Assembly: GCA_038501625.1 (NCBI GenBank)
Contig: JAZAYU010000053.1
Location: 124,001-188,000, forward strand
Origin: Corbicula japonica
Lineage: Eukaryota > Mollusca > Bivalvia > Venerida > Cyrenidae
DNA length: 64,000 bases
Direction of reading: 5' to 3'
In this document: piece by piece, positions 22,381 through 34,550 of the stretch
Layout of the letters: every line of letters begins with the position of its first letter
Position numbering within the stretch: the stretch's first letter is position 1
Notes under the pieces: model-generated
Told to the model about the DNA's origin: nothing
Seen by the model: the letters and a program-made list of their open reading frames with translations, nothing else
Databases searched by the model: none
Position numbers and translations under genes: made by a program

Positions 22381-24065
22381 GTGAGTACCTCCGTGTACAG
22401 TCCTTTGTCGTCTGCTTTGGTATTATAGCTATCGAATGTTAGAACATTTTTTAATTTTTAAAATCTATTTAAAAGAAGTTAAATTTTACGTATTTTTTCG
22501 GGACGCGTTATATGCTTTCAATGTAAAAAATATGTTAATTTTAGATTGTCACGCTTTTATCAGTGTCAATAGCAAGAAATAAAATATAAAACGTTTGTTA
22601 CGAAAGATGACAAGATAACAGTAGAATCGCGGTAAAAAAGATTTTCCTCATTGTCGTTTCCGGACATAACAGCGATAATATAAAGCTGGGATGAGAAATG
22701 ACAATAATAACAACGTTTATCCTTCCATACGTGGTGATGTATGTGAAGACTTCAATAAACCGGAAACGCTTAGAATTGATGTCATCATCGCAGAAAGAAC
22801 CGAAACAAATTGTTTCTTTTTACTTTTTTCAAGTTTAATAAGAAGATAGATTGGTCCTTAACGTGCGATATCTAAACAACATGGTATCTGCATATGTGAA
22901 TATTTGCAGTTAAATTGTTGTTGTTTTATAATTCTTTTGTGAGCAAATACTACAAACTGGCCATGACAATGAAAACTCGCAGGAAGAGATATGGGGCTAC
23001 TATATATGTTAAAATGTTGTGTACTTAAGATCATTTATCTTACGATTTTGCAAATTCTCTGAGCAGTGGAAGTTACAAAAACTTTAACCTGGTTTCAAGT
23101 TTTTGTTTACAGATAGACGGACGGACGGACAGACTGTCAAACATACAGAAGTCATCAAACCACCAGACTAAATTTGCTTCGTTATCTAGCTAAAAAGTTG
23201 AATACATAAATGTGTGATTTTTTTTATTTTCTCCTAAATGCCATCAAGCATTATACAGTCAGATAATGCAGACAACTGGAATTCCAGTTTGAGTGTTATA
23301 AGTCTGAAATAAATATTTTTTTTAACTTGAAAGAGTTTCTTATCCAACAAATATTATGTAAAAAGCACATATCGTCAATGTGGAATAGTTGTTTACTCTT
23401 ATACACTTCAGCATTCGTATACATTTTGACAGGAAACTATACAACCAAATGCTTGTTATTTGAATAAACATGTCTTGGTAAAAAATAGTTAAGCTAGAAA
23501 TTTGCTACTATCTATTAACGGATAATTACTTTAACATCAATGAAATCATGCAATTTTAACAGCTCATTTCACATAGCTGTTTATTTAAATTAATCTAAAA
23601 TACAAAATTATATCAGAATTATTTTTGCAGGGCAGATTTTCTCTCGGATTGATTTTAACGTTTGCCGCGGGTTTTAATTCGCGCACTTTCCAGCATCTTC
23701 CCGCGAACCTATGCGCACTGGTTGTTTTTGCAATTTTATACATATTTCACAAAATGACTCAAAGTGAATGTCTGTGTTAAACATTTTTATAGATAATCTG
23801 AGGGAAACAAACTTCTTTGGTAAACTTATTAGATAATTTATTGGTCTCTTTGTGAAATTTACGGTCTAACTTCGCATTAAAATATCTAACTTGTGATGAA
23901 ATATCAGGTACTGTATTATGCTCTTTTCTTTGGTTGTTTTATGGAACGCCAATTGCACAAATGAAATTGTCATTTTGGTGGACCGTTATCCCCTTCCGGA
24001 GTGGAATGAGCTAGTATCTTTACAAACATTACACTTACACTTAGTATCCGGTTTTCGACACTTTG
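22381..24065. other. AT-rich intergenic sequence
   Basis: Includes a short ACGG run (about 23112-23128) and a small CpG-containing patch (23660-23720). Nothing else supportable. Confidence 0.4.
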
Positions 24066-24127
24066 CCCCCCCCCCCCACGACCATATTGTCAATGTTTCC
24101 AAGGTTGTTTTGTGGGGGGGGGGGGGG
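24066..24127. repeat. C12 ... G14 homopolymer pair
   Basis: Twelve Cs at 24066-24077 and fourteen Gs at 24114-24127, 36 nt apart, with ACGACC and GGTTGT adjoining so that the whole can fold into a hairpin. Run lengths are prone to sequencing error. Confidence 0.9.
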
Positions 24128-24654
24128 TTGACAAAAATAATAATGATAGATCTTCATTGATAGATCTTCATTGATTAAATGTGTTTAGTTTCTAAACGCA
24201 TGTCGGAATTTAAATGGTTATTTCATTAAAGAAATTAAAATAATGTATTTTGTCATACTTTGTATACTTTGATCCCATGCGGAGAAATTAAAATAATATG
24301 ATCGGAGTAGCTAGAACATTGGTTAGGTGTACACTCAATAGCGACTATTACCTTAATCTGAAGGTAAATGTTGCATATGGAATTAAACTTGGATTTTTGC
24401 TAACATAACATAGGATATAATCTCTAAATACACGTACTGCAGTTTTGGGATAGTTGTCGGAACATATTAAAGCTGTCTGACAGTTACAGCTTGACATCAA
24501 GATGAATTGTTTTGTACAAACGCTCTAACATTTATAATCATCTTAATATCATCTTATCGAAATATTCCGCATTTAACCACTTCTGTGATAACTTGGATTT
24601 TGGTAGTAGCAAATATTACGAAATTCAGTTACAAACACCGTATATAATACTCAC

Positions 24655-24728
24655 CGTTTTAATCTTCTTTGTTCAATTTCCCTTCTAAATCCATCAGTGC
24701 ATTCCGAATAAGGAAAATACCCAGATTT
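24655..24728 (-). other. Possible short exon with canonical splice sites
   Basis: On the minus strand, ACTTTCAG|AAATCT to AAAACG|GTGAGT bounds 74 nt. One frame is fully open and reads SGYFPYSECTDGF then RREIEQRRLK. Read in the frame needed to enter the FAM167 exon it has stops, so it would be a 5' UTR exon of that gene. It sits in the same relative place as splice-like signals in related repeat copies at 36828-36887 and 43632-43727. Unproven. Confidence 0.3.
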
Positions 24729-25079
24729 CTGAAAGTATATATAATTCAAATGTTACAGACGAACTAACTAAAACAGCAAACAACCCAGTTTGTTACACTG
24801 GCTTTTACCTACATTTTATTAATAATTCTTTACAAATCAATTTTCAGACGTTAACTCCAAACTTTAAGAAAAAAATTACAATATGCGTGAACAATTTCGA
24901 TGAGACATTTGTGTGTGCACTGCATGCATTTTAAACATTATTTCAATTTCATATACTTGATTTGTCATCCTATCCAAAATAATTGTTGCTTCAAACGACT
25001 TAAATATACGCGAGCGACTGGTAGTTTTCTTAAGACTTCAATAGATCAGTCTTTCTTCTTAGTTAAAATAGATAATTTA

Positions 25080-25260
25080 CAGGTCTGTTTGCAAAATGTA
25101 AGATCTCAATCTAATTTAAATCAGTATAGTTATCTTAAATGTGATCAAATGTCGGATACGTCAAGTTAATTAGATTTATCTGTTCTTCGGGTCTCCTTAA
25201 ACTTGTTGAATCACATAGAGTAAACATTATTTTATTGCGATTCATTCTTTGAAAAATGCT
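25080..25260 (+). repeat. Family F copy 1 (conserved block)
   Basis: Carries 'TACGTCAAGTTAATTAGATT' followed by 'TCTTCGGGT', shared nearly perfectly with 37225-37265 and 44070-44110, plus weaker flanking similarity ('TTTGCAAA', 'AATTATCT'-type words). Confidence 0.7.
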
Positions 25261-26152
25261 TTTTTGCCATTGCGTGATATATTTTCTTTTACCACCAATA
25301 AATTCCTCAATAGACGGGAAAAGCAAACCCGGTCTTGGCCTGAGAATACATATTTTAAAATAGAAGTTATACAATCGCAAGTTTAACCAAACTATGTCTT
25401 AGTATTAACAGGTAATATTTATTGAACTAATATTTTCTGTTGCACGTGATCTAAGAAAACGTATTCATTTACAGGTCTTTTACTAGTATGTAAAATGATC
25501 ATGAAATAAAAAAAAAGAACAAAAAGAAAGGTCCAAACCCTTAAGCCTGAATTCATAACTTTACTCGGAGAACTATCAAAACGCGCCGCAGCCATGCCAT
25601 GAAACAAAGATACATTGGGAATTTGAGAAACTTTCACGATTTGACCACTCTTTCAGTACTCATTTGTTTCCCCAAACCTTACGTTCACTCGATAATAATC
25701 GTAGATCATATCAATTTTTAGTTAGTCCTAAACCTTCGGTGATTGATATTCAATAAATTAGCTTCGGACTTCCCATACTATGTAACATAATTGCAATGAC
25801 TTCAATTGCGTCTTTGTTTAACATGTCATTAAAACCGTATTAATTGTTAATGAGTGTTGAAACTATCTCAATTATTAACGTGGTCATCGTTTGCATGTAG
25901 ACAAAAGGTCAACAATTCATTAAATATCCTTAGTTAAGCCACGGCAAAATCAATTTGTCCACTCAAGTGCTTATTTTACTCTATTCGAACCGCTGGATTA
26001 TCTATTAAAAGTATCTCGTGTCGTTTAACAAAGATACGGTGGGGATGAAACATTTCTTAAGCTTACTCATTACTGGTTTTATGAACATTTTGACCCTCAT
26101 AGATTATATTTATGCTGTAAAACTCGTAATGCCACAAAACAATAATACAAAA
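25261..26152. other. AT-rich intergenic sequence
   Basis: Nothing supportable; the two reverse frames at 25135-25380 and 25419-25637 have no recognised homology. Confidence 0.4.
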
Positions 26153-26212
26153 AAGTGAAATATGCATATCAGGAATGGCCACATCCAGAAGACACAGCCT
26201 CCCCACACAGCC
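26153..26212 (+). mobile_element. Family A terminal fragment
   Basis: Only the end of the element: 'GAAATATGCATATCAGGAAT' through 'ACACAGCCTCCCCACACAGC'. Confidence 0.75.
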
Positions 26213-26941
26213 ACTGATGTTACTTTTTAGACTTCTACCTCCTTCAAAATTATTGTAATTCTATTTTGTTCACCATCTTAAAGCTAGATGTCTTTTTGAA
26301 TCCGTCAGGTAGTCTCTCTGATTCACCTTTTTGTCAGCATGTTCTTGCATGTAAATTGTTATTAAAATCTTAACAAGTAATAATATGGGTTGGTCCATTG
26401 CTTTAATGGATAAAAAAAGCTAAATATGAACTGCAAATTGCAAACCGGATAACACGAGAAGAAATAACGTTTGGGTTGTATTGTGGTTTTGGTGTGACAA
26501 AGAACGAATACCCATTGCTTTAAATCTAACAGATATGCAGCCAGCAAGAAAAAATGTTTTTCCACCATTTTATATCATTTTTGTGTCACAAAATTCGTTG
26601 AAACTGCTATCGTCAAAAATCCTTCAGCATAACTAGACGATTAACTTCGCGCCACTCAATCTTGATAAATGTCGAAACTGTGAGATAACTTACTTTTTAC
26701 TGTACTTGAATAAACCGCTGTTTAATGATTAAAGAGATGCAAATTCGGATACAACATTCCTTATTTCCGAAAACGATTTAGTGACTGGAAGTCGAGTCTA
26801 AGAATTGCTTAGATTTTTAAATATTTTTGAAGTACGTAACCATTTATTAGAAAAGGTTATCAGCTTAATACCTCGTATTGTTAGATATGAAGATTGTGGT
26901 GGACAGTTGGAAGACCCGTTAACCAATGTATTAGTTACCTT

Positions 26942-27078
26942 CTGGGCTGAAGGTTATAAAACTGAGTTTGGAAACCAGTCTCAAATCTCAAGCATCTGAT
27001 TGGCTGAAATGGCGACTGGTCAGATACTTGAGGTTTGAGACTGGTTTCCATGCTCAGTTTTATAACCTTGAGCACTGA
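26942..27078. mobile_element. Family B foldback MITE
   Basis: Ends CTGGGCTGAAGGTTATAAAA and TTTTATAACCTTGAGCACTG; arms continue as GGAAACCAGTCTCAAATCTC and its inverse. The centre has lost part of one inner arm. It carries TGATTGGCT (inverse CCAAT box). Confidence 0.9.
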
Positions 27079-29030
27079 TTTCTAGAAGAATGCCTGTGAC
27101 AATGAGGTCTATCAGCCTATATTATATGGTGGAAGAGGAAAAAGTAAAATATACTCATGTTGTTTAGACAGCTGAAGAACATTATGTTTTGATGAAAGTA
27201 CAATACGGATGTTATGAAATGTTGTTATCCCATTAATAGATGGTGTAACATTGGAATCACTGCGTATTATTGTATAAAACAAATCCCTCAGAACCTGTTA
27301 CCTTAGGACGTCGTCTGAAAAGAACAGTGTGTCTTTAGCTTTACGTACTTTTAAATGTTCAAGTGAGTAAACGGAGAAGCTAACTGGCAAGGGGTTCATA
27401 GAAATTGGAAACAAGATATTTGTTCCACAATAGTCGCGAATTTCCACTGGCAGTGTGATGGTTGTGAAATCCCCCAGGCAATGTGATTCGTGGACTTATC
27501 GCATTATATGTGATAAGGGTATTAAAATATTCCATATGAAATTGCAAAAATATATTTGTTAGTTTAAACAAACACAATAACATTTAGGGGACAGTTATCA
27601 TCTTGATCTACGGATCCTGTGGCAATCTGTGATGGCCCAACTGACTGGGAGTTGCTTCGTTTTATGCGATTTCAAGAAAATAAACACAACTATTGTGGCT
27701 TTAAACTATGGCTTCCAGTTGCTCTATAAAATGTTATTAAATTTCAATTTGAACAAATTTTCATGTAATAAGCATTTATAATTAAGTTTAATTATTACCT
27801 GTTATTGTAAGTCCAATATAAATCGCAGTTGAGAATTAGAAAAAAAGTATTTTTAACACAATACTTGTATTGTCCTTTTAAATTCTGCACTGGTGTTTTC
27901 CGATAACAAGTATTTAAGAGAGAGTGTTCTCTAATCGAACATTGTTCGTATCAAAATCACTTAATGCAACCTGAGCTTTATAGCTTATGTTATACCGACA
28001 GAAAATAAAAATTTCTATCTATATATGTACCGTTAAAAAACCGTTAGCACGTCAAAAGAAAGATTTGCGTGTGTACACCCGTGTCAGTTTGTTTCAATAA
28101 AATGCTATCTAAAGATCCATTATTTACGGAAAATTTGATTCGGTGTCACGGAAATCTAGACAAATCGCTTCGTAATTACTTTAGCAACTGTTCAGTATAT
28201 CAGCTCATCAACTGAAATGTCAGCAGTAATAGTGAATTAACCGAAGCTATTTTCCCACAACAGTTCAGAAAAATTTAACAAACAGTTTCCTTCGATGTAT
28301 TTCTATCCACAAGTTTATATCAGTATAGTTTTTGGCAAGAACAATCAGTGCATATATATTTTTTAATTCCAAATGTTTCAAATGTACGGATAACTTAAAC
28401 TTCAAATCTTTGCATAATTATTAAAACAAACTACACCCAGCATCATGCAAAGCTTTCTCTAATGTGAACTGTTGTTATTATTCAACATCATACTGATGCT
28501 TATATTTGATGTATGGAAGCATTTAATTATTCATATTATGTGCATCCATTGTGGATATACTTATATAACAGACTGTAATGATCAAGCGTTGAAAAGAATT
28601 ATTTTGATTTTGTTCCTTTTGTTCTTGCATTTGCTCGGCGGTGATACTTTCAGCTGTAACACGAACGGCCAAAAACTTTCAATTAATTACTGATGTTAGA
28701 GCTTGCAACTTGAGGTTGTACATTTAATGAGTATAATTTACGTCTTGCACAACTAATAAAAACAAGTTCATTAGCATGAAAAACAAAGTGCTAGTGGAAA
28801 ATGTGTGGACAGTTACATAATAATAAGCAGGAAAAATCAGATAAATAACCGCAATTACGATTTTAATTGTAGTTTTAAAATTTTAAAACTAGGAAACGTG
28901 CGTTGACCTTTACATGTTAAAAAGCAGGCCAGGCCGGTTGATCTTTCTGTTATGGAAGATTTGCCGGATTTTTTTTCAGTTTATCTAGAAACAAATTGCG
29001 CTCAACATCTCTCTCAAAATCAGGACTAGA
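27079..29030. other. AT-rich intergenic sequence
   Basis: About 2 kb with no recognised gene, RNA or repeat; short frames only. Confidence 0.4.
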
Positions 29031-29171
29031 TGTTATAAAGCTAAGATTGGAAACCAGTCACAAATCTCAAGCATCTGATTGGCTGAAATGGCGACTGGTC
29101 GCCATTTCAGCCAATCAGATGCTTGAGATTTGAGACTGGCTTCCATGCTCAGTTTTATAACCTTGGGCACA
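29031..29171. mobile_element. Family B foldback MITE with intact central palindrome
   Basis: The centre reads GGCTGAAATGGCGACTGGTC and continues into its inverse GCCATTTCAGCC. The left terminus is altered (ACTAGATGTTATAAAGCTAA); the right terminus TTTTATAACCTTGGGCAC is intact. Two CCAAT boxes (AGCCAATCAG and its inverse). Confidence 0.9.
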
Positions 29172-29262
29172 GAAAGCTGTCGTGAGAATAATAGAATGGA
29201 GACCCGTGTTCAGTTAATGAATTTAACTCCTCAAATCTTGCTCGAGGTCTAAGCTTTACTTA

Positions 29263-29552
29263 CATTCTTTTATCTGTGGACCATACGCCGCTGAACATGG
29301 ATGGTATTAATCTGAAAATTCCGCAATGAAGGTTTCATGTTCACCGCCATATGCACACCATCGTTTGGGATGGATCAAACTTGTACTGTTTATTGATGTA
29401 AATATTGAGTTGCGCTCTACTAAGGGCTAGGCGGCGTGGGCAGTAATATGCATTTCCAGTACTGCCCATGAACGGGCTCAATCAAACCGAGCCTGCAATA
29501 TTTTCACATTTGTCGTGTTCGGTGGTTTTCAAAGTTCCCTTTTCATCTATTA
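29263..29552 (-). mobile_element. Family C copy, inverted
   Basis: Reverse of the 30790-31081 element along its whole length: 'CCGCTGAACATGGATGG', 'ATATGCACACCATCGTTTGG', 'GGGCTCAATCAAACCGAGCC' and 'AAAGTTCCCTTTTCATCTAT'. Contains an internal palindrome around ATGCATATTACTGCCCA-type arms. Confidence 0.85.
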
Positions 29553-30284
29553 CATATAAATCGGTAATAGCTAGAGCTATCCTGAAACAATAGCGACATA
29601 ATCATAAGGTTGTGTAGTTCAAATTACAATGTATTTAGTACATACAATAAAGAAATACGCAAGATGGTTTGATAGTTTAAGTAAATTAACTTGTTTTATA
29701 GCTTTATGAAATTATGACTGACAAGAACATGGATGACATGCAGTTTTTGTGCATACATTTGTTCAGAAATTTGACAAGAAATGAATCGTAAAATATTTCA
29801 CCCACGCGACTTATAGCGTCGAGCTTCGGGATTCAAAAATCAGAGGTTGTTCATTTACAGTTAATCAAGACATCCTTGAATTCATTTAATTATCACCAAT
29901 GTTCAATAAAGAAGCCACAACAGAAAGATTGTTTGTGAAATTTTGTAAATGACTTCGTCTTTTTTGTGTCTTCATGTGCACTGTATTTTCTGCCGCCACG
30001 AAATTTCGTTTGGTATTTATATATGTTTATCGCCATAAAACTTTGACTTGACTTAGTAAAGAATTGTATTATCTGTTATGTTGTATAACCTATTGCATAA
30101 TTAAGAAAGTAAAAATTATCCATTAGCAAAAAACACATGCACAAATTAAAAATACTGTCAACCCACAATAGCCTGGATATTGTACATGTTATTCTCTGAA
30201 CCATTTTCCACTTATTTGTGTGTGGAGGGAAGGCGGATTGTTGCGGTACGAATCTTGTCAATATTTTGGTGGCAGATTAGTAAC

Positions 30285-30350
30285 CGGCCAGGTAGCTCAG
30301 TCGGGAAAACAATAGCCCAAAATACTTGGCTGTAGATTTTTCTCACACTA
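30285..30350 (+). repeat. tRNA-like SINE head fragment
   Basis: GGCCAGGTAGCTCAGTCGGG resembles the 5' end and A box of a tRNA or tRNA-derived SINE. No B box or 3' half follows, so it is not a functional tRNA. Confidence 0.4.
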
Positions 30351-30680
30351 TCACATGATCATATTTTAAGAAATGATGGCATTTATTGCAACTTTAAAAA
30401 CAATAAATTATTTATTACGAAACCTTAGAAGCATTAAAAAGAGGTAAAATTGCACTCTGACCTTTTATAGATCTTTATACTGCAATTTTCATTTCATTAC
30501 TGTTTAGTTTAGTTTTTCATCGAATTAATCCATGCACCTTTCACGTAGATGTGTAATAAACTTCAGTTTTATTGCCTATTAACGTTTATTTAGTTTTGAG
30601 TGACTACTTTATTGAAATATACATCAATCCAAACCATCTGTAAAAGAAATGATAATGTCACCAAACTAGCCGTTCAGAAA
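30350..30680 (+). repeat. Family G copy
   Basis: Colinear with 38480-38760: 'ATTGCAACTTT...ACAATAAATT', 'TTGCACTCTGAC', 'TTTCATT...TGTTTAGTTT', 'TAATAAACTT/TAATACACTT', and 'GATAATGTCA' at the end. A weaker copy lies at 33960-34250 and possibly at 49560-49800. Confidence 0.65.
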
Positions 30681-30789
30681 CTCACTTGTTTTGAGACAAA
30701 AATGGAACTTGCAACATTTTTTCGGTGGAAAGTGATTTAAGACATTTCAACCATTAATTTTGCTTTTACAGTTTTTCCCTTTTTATGTA

Positions 30790-31081
30790 TTATAATAGAT
30801 GAAAATGGAACTTTGAAAGCCATCGAACATAACAAATATGAAAATATTGCAGGCTCGGTTTGATTGAGCCTGTTCATGGACAGTAATGGAAATGCATATT
30901 ACTGGCCATGCCGCCTAGCCCCGGGTTGAGCGCAATTCAATATTTACACCAATAACAGTACATTTTTGACCATCCCAAACGATGGTGTGCATATGGCGCT
31001 GGACATGGAACCTTCAATGCGGTATTTTCAGATTAATACCAATTCATGTTCAGCGGCTTATGGTCCCCAGATAAAAGAATG
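30790..31081 (+). mobile_element. Family C copy
   Basis: Contains GCAGGCTCGGTTTGATTGAG, 'CAAACGATGGTGTGCATATG', 'GGAACCTTCAATGCGGTATT' and 'TTCATGTTCAGCGGC'. It is the mirror partner of 29263-29552, giving arms of about 290 bp separated by 1.24 kb. No coding capacity. Confidence 0.85.
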
Positions 31082-31280
31082 GGTTTGCCCTAAACGAGAA
31101 AACAATCGGCGGAACTAAATAGCATAAAATTACGACAGGTGGATCTTAGAATATAAATCCTGCATGTTACAGACAACGCCAAAGTCAAAATTTTAAAAGC
31201 AGGAAGTATATCCTTGGGGGTGATTTAACAATTTCCAAATCTATTGAGGCTGGGAAATTGAAACCACCCATCTCAAAACT

Positions 31281-31393
31281 GGCCGAAATATTTAAACAAA
31301 AGTAATTTTAGAAGTACTGCTAACAAAGTACATAAGTATCGTGCTCAACGACCTTCAAAGGACGTAATGAATAACAGCACTGATTGAATGTAC
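31281..31393 (+). repeat. Family D copy
   Basis: Shares 'CGAAATATTT', 'AATTTTAGAAGT', 'AAGTATCGTGCTCAACGACC' and 'AACAGCACTGATTGAATGTA' with 42549-42701. Confidence 0.75.
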
Positions 31394-31797
31394 AAAATAT
31401 GCCAAATACGAAAAGGAAATGTTGTCTTCATGCACTGTTGAGATCAATATGATACGCATGCATAATTGTAAATGAATACCTATATTGGTTATACTCATGT
31501 GCATTTAGTATCCATATTATACAAGGAAAAACTCACCAAAATCAATGTCAAAAATACGATATCTGTTACCTCCGCATATCGCTGTATCTACCGATCTGAC
31601 GGTAGTGTGCTTCTACTTTGAATAATGTGAGGAGAGCTTACTTGGCCGCACAGAACTAGCAGTTAATTAACTCTTCGAGACATAATCCAATGCCGACTTG
31701 TTAATCAGAACATCGAAGTTCAACTGCTCTGAAAATACGTTTTCCATACCTTCAGTCAGTGTTGTTGTCAACCCCTGTGAAGGCAGTTGAGCACGAT

Positions 31798-31900
31798 ACT
31801 CAGTATATGCATTTCCATTACTGCCCATGAACAGGCTCAATCAAACATAGCCTGCAATAATATTAATTATAAGTTGTGTTCGGCGATAAAAGTTCTCTAT
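31798..31900 (-). mobile_element. Family C fragment, inverted
   Basis: 'ATGCATTTCCATTACTGCCC', 'GAACAGGCTCAATCAAAC' and 'AGCCTGCAATA' match the central part of family C. Confidence 0.75.
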
Positions 31901-32229
31901 TTGTCTATTTCAAAAATTAGCAGTCGAAATCAAAGACGTAACAAGCATCGTTGAAATTCCACGGTTGATTCTGTTACATGATCCCGTGTGCAAATAAGTA
32001 AACGAAATGTCACTTTCCCGACAATAAAACACAGTTCGTAGATTGGGATGTAGTAGCGCATCTGCCATCGAATAAACTTTCCGCTTTCAAATCAGTTTGA
32101 TAACGTTTTCTAAATAACAAGAAAAGTTACTTATTTCATAAAATAAGAATGCCAATTTAATGTGTATAAAAGAGGTATTAAAACAGGCATAATCTGTACA
32201 GTCGCGCATTTATCCTCCTTTAAATGAAA

Positions 32230-32570
32230 AAGTGAAATATGCCTATAAGGAATCGCCACATTCACAAAACACAGCCTCCCCATGCAGGCGAAAAAGAAGA
32301 GAGGAAAAGAGAGCATGTTTTATAAGTATGTCAAATTCAAATAAGACGTCACACACAATTAATGAAAAAGAGAACCCTTGGGGTTACCGCCTTGTAATGG
32401 TCAGTGGCAAAATAATTTGCCAGTGGGGGTTTAAACCAGGTTTTAGGGTGCACCAACCTTACACTTGCCCCAACAGGTTCTTAAAACACAAAACAAGTAC
32501 AAGTTGTCTTGGTGAAATAACTCCAACCCATCCATCAGCTCAACACTCTTGCATGCAAAAGCGCGAGTGT
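32230..32570 (+). mobile_element. Family A copy
   Basis: 'GTGAAATATGCCTATAAGGA' through 'AACCCTTGGGGTTACCGCCT', 'CAGTGGGGGTTTAAACCAGG' and 'GCTCAACACTCTTGCATGCA'. Nearly full length; the outermost GCCCTTT-type end is missing. Confidence 0.85.
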
Positions 32571-32959
32571 GAAGATTGTTGATACACCAATTTTGTTTGA
32601 TTGTTGACTACCAATTTTCCCTTTTGCCGACGAATAGTAACTTATCTGAACAGACCGTGGACAATGCAATACAAACAAGGGAATTCGAAATAACATGTAA
32701 CAAATGTTGTGCTAAACTGACGCGCTTTCTACGAATTTCATTTACTTTTTGTTGGCATTTACACATTGTCAACACTGACATACCAGAAGCTGAAAATACG
32801 TTTTTTATCTCGTCACTATGAAGAACTGCAGACGACACTTGTCTGCTTCAACAACAGCATGTCATCTTATGCATGCACATAGTAATGAATCTTATTAATA
32901 GAGTAAAATAGTTATTAGTTGTAGTCATGCTATCGAAGATTGCAAAGTCCTAGCTCAAT

Positions 32960-33160
32960 CATTAAAAAACCATAGTTTACGTCTACTCGCAATCCATTAA
33001 ACGTAATAATAAAACTACGATATAACATACAGGTAGCCCAAAGCACACACTTTATCAAAATTAATTTGTTGAACTGTAAATCTAACATAAGATTATTCTG
33101 ATGATGCCTGTAGTCGCAATATTTAAATTTATCCTGTAAAATCAAACATCAAGCACTCAC
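32960..33160 (+). repeat. Family H copy 1
   Basis: Colinear with 39710-39880: 'CGCAATCCATTAAACGTAAT', 'ACATACAGGTAG..CTTTATCAAA', 'TTGTTGAACTG', 'GTAGTCGCAATATTTAAATT' and 'TATCCTGTAAAATCAAA'. Confidence 0.65.
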
Positions 33161-34479
33161 AGTAAACACGTTTTTTATTGTTTGTTTTTTTAATGGATCC
33201 CAAATAGTCTGAATATCAATATTTTTTCCAACATTAGTCATAAAATACGTCTGTAAATTAAAAAAGAATGGCTATGGCTATCAACAACATATTCTACAGC
33301 GCTTGGTCATAAACCCATCTCATATTGTCTCCTAGTTCAAGGTAAACCCAATTCTATGATCTGGTGACCATATGCCGTCGCTTTAGGAATGGTTCCGTTA
33401 TCGCTGTCCTGAATATTTGGATGGAAACTAGTACTATTTACTTTTGTAAATCGTTTGTATACTGCAAAACCACTTGTTTAGTATCGATAACATAAAACAT
33501 AGTTTTACCTTTAATAACAACAAGGTTATACTTTCTCAGAGTCTATGAACAAGATACTACGTCCTGAATTCTTGCATCCTTGCATATTTTCTTTAAGTTA
33601 AGTTATTTGTTATCTGTTAAATCTGTTGAAGAAGCTTAAAATAGTCTACGTATTATAGTTACACAACTCAAAAACTGCAAAAAGTGAGGCACAATAAGTG
33701 CATATTGGCATTGCACTTCCCTCACGCGTCTACACGTTTACTTTCTGGAACGATTAAAATGATCAACGTGAAAATCAAAGCTTTTTAAATATAATACGAT
33801 AAGATTGGCCGATATTTAATAAAATCAAAAGTTGAGAATGCACATGTTCGTATCACAATACAGTCTCTCAGATTTTGTTTAGGATTTTGGCAAAAATCCG
33901 CGCAAAACTCTTATCCAGAAAGATAATGTTTTAAATCGTAAAGCAGATACCGTAGATACCAACGTTTTTACATAACTGAAGAAACAAATCCAATAATTCT
34001 ACTGCTCCATGTCAAAATAAAGAATTACAACTGTAAGCGCATAAATTACTTATTCTGAAACCCGAGTACCATTAAAAACGGAAATTGCTCATTGACAGTT
34101 CATCGCTCTTATAAGTTTAACATTATATTATTTCATGCACTCTTTACTTGGATCATATAGAGCAAACTTTCTAAACTTGAGTTTCATTGCCTACTTAAAT
34201 TTATGTGAATGCTGTATTAAGGCGTCTTTGTGAAATTATCATTTTATAAAGACAGGCATAAGTTTGGCTATACCTTATATGCTTGTTTCTCCATTTTAAC
34301 GACATGCTATCAATCATCAGTTATTCACAGACCATTTACTTCAGTGTTACAAATATCTGGACAGATTACTTATTCACCGTAGCTCGCTCTGTCTTTGCTT
34401 ACCCAAATATTTTATAGGTAATCAGGTAACTGATTACGTTGTTAGATTTTATCAATAAATTTACTATACGTAGAGAGAT

Positions 34480-34550
34480 AACCACAAGGCCAAACTGAAA
34501 CGGCGGCAGCGCATAGTCAACCATGCAAGAGACAGACACAGTCAATACCA
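34480..34550 (-). repeat. Family E short repeat, inverted
   Basis: 'GCGGCAGCGCATAGTCAACC' and 'ATGCAAGAGACAGACACAGT' are the inverse of sequences at 62055-62110 and resemble 63120-63175. Confidence 0.6.

Noticed and set aside
23640..23720. CpG-containing patch as promoter of FAM167
   Set aside because: Too short and without an initiator, TATA box or linked exon; it lies over 2.5 kb upstream of the first supported exon.
29821..31081. LTR retrotransposon bounded by the two family C copies
   Set aside because: The copies are inverted, not direct, and no gag, pol, primer-binding or polypurine tract was seen between them.
32131..32582. 116-codon forward and 61-codon reverse frames
   Set aside because: Both lie within the family A repeat; equivalent frames are broken in other copies.
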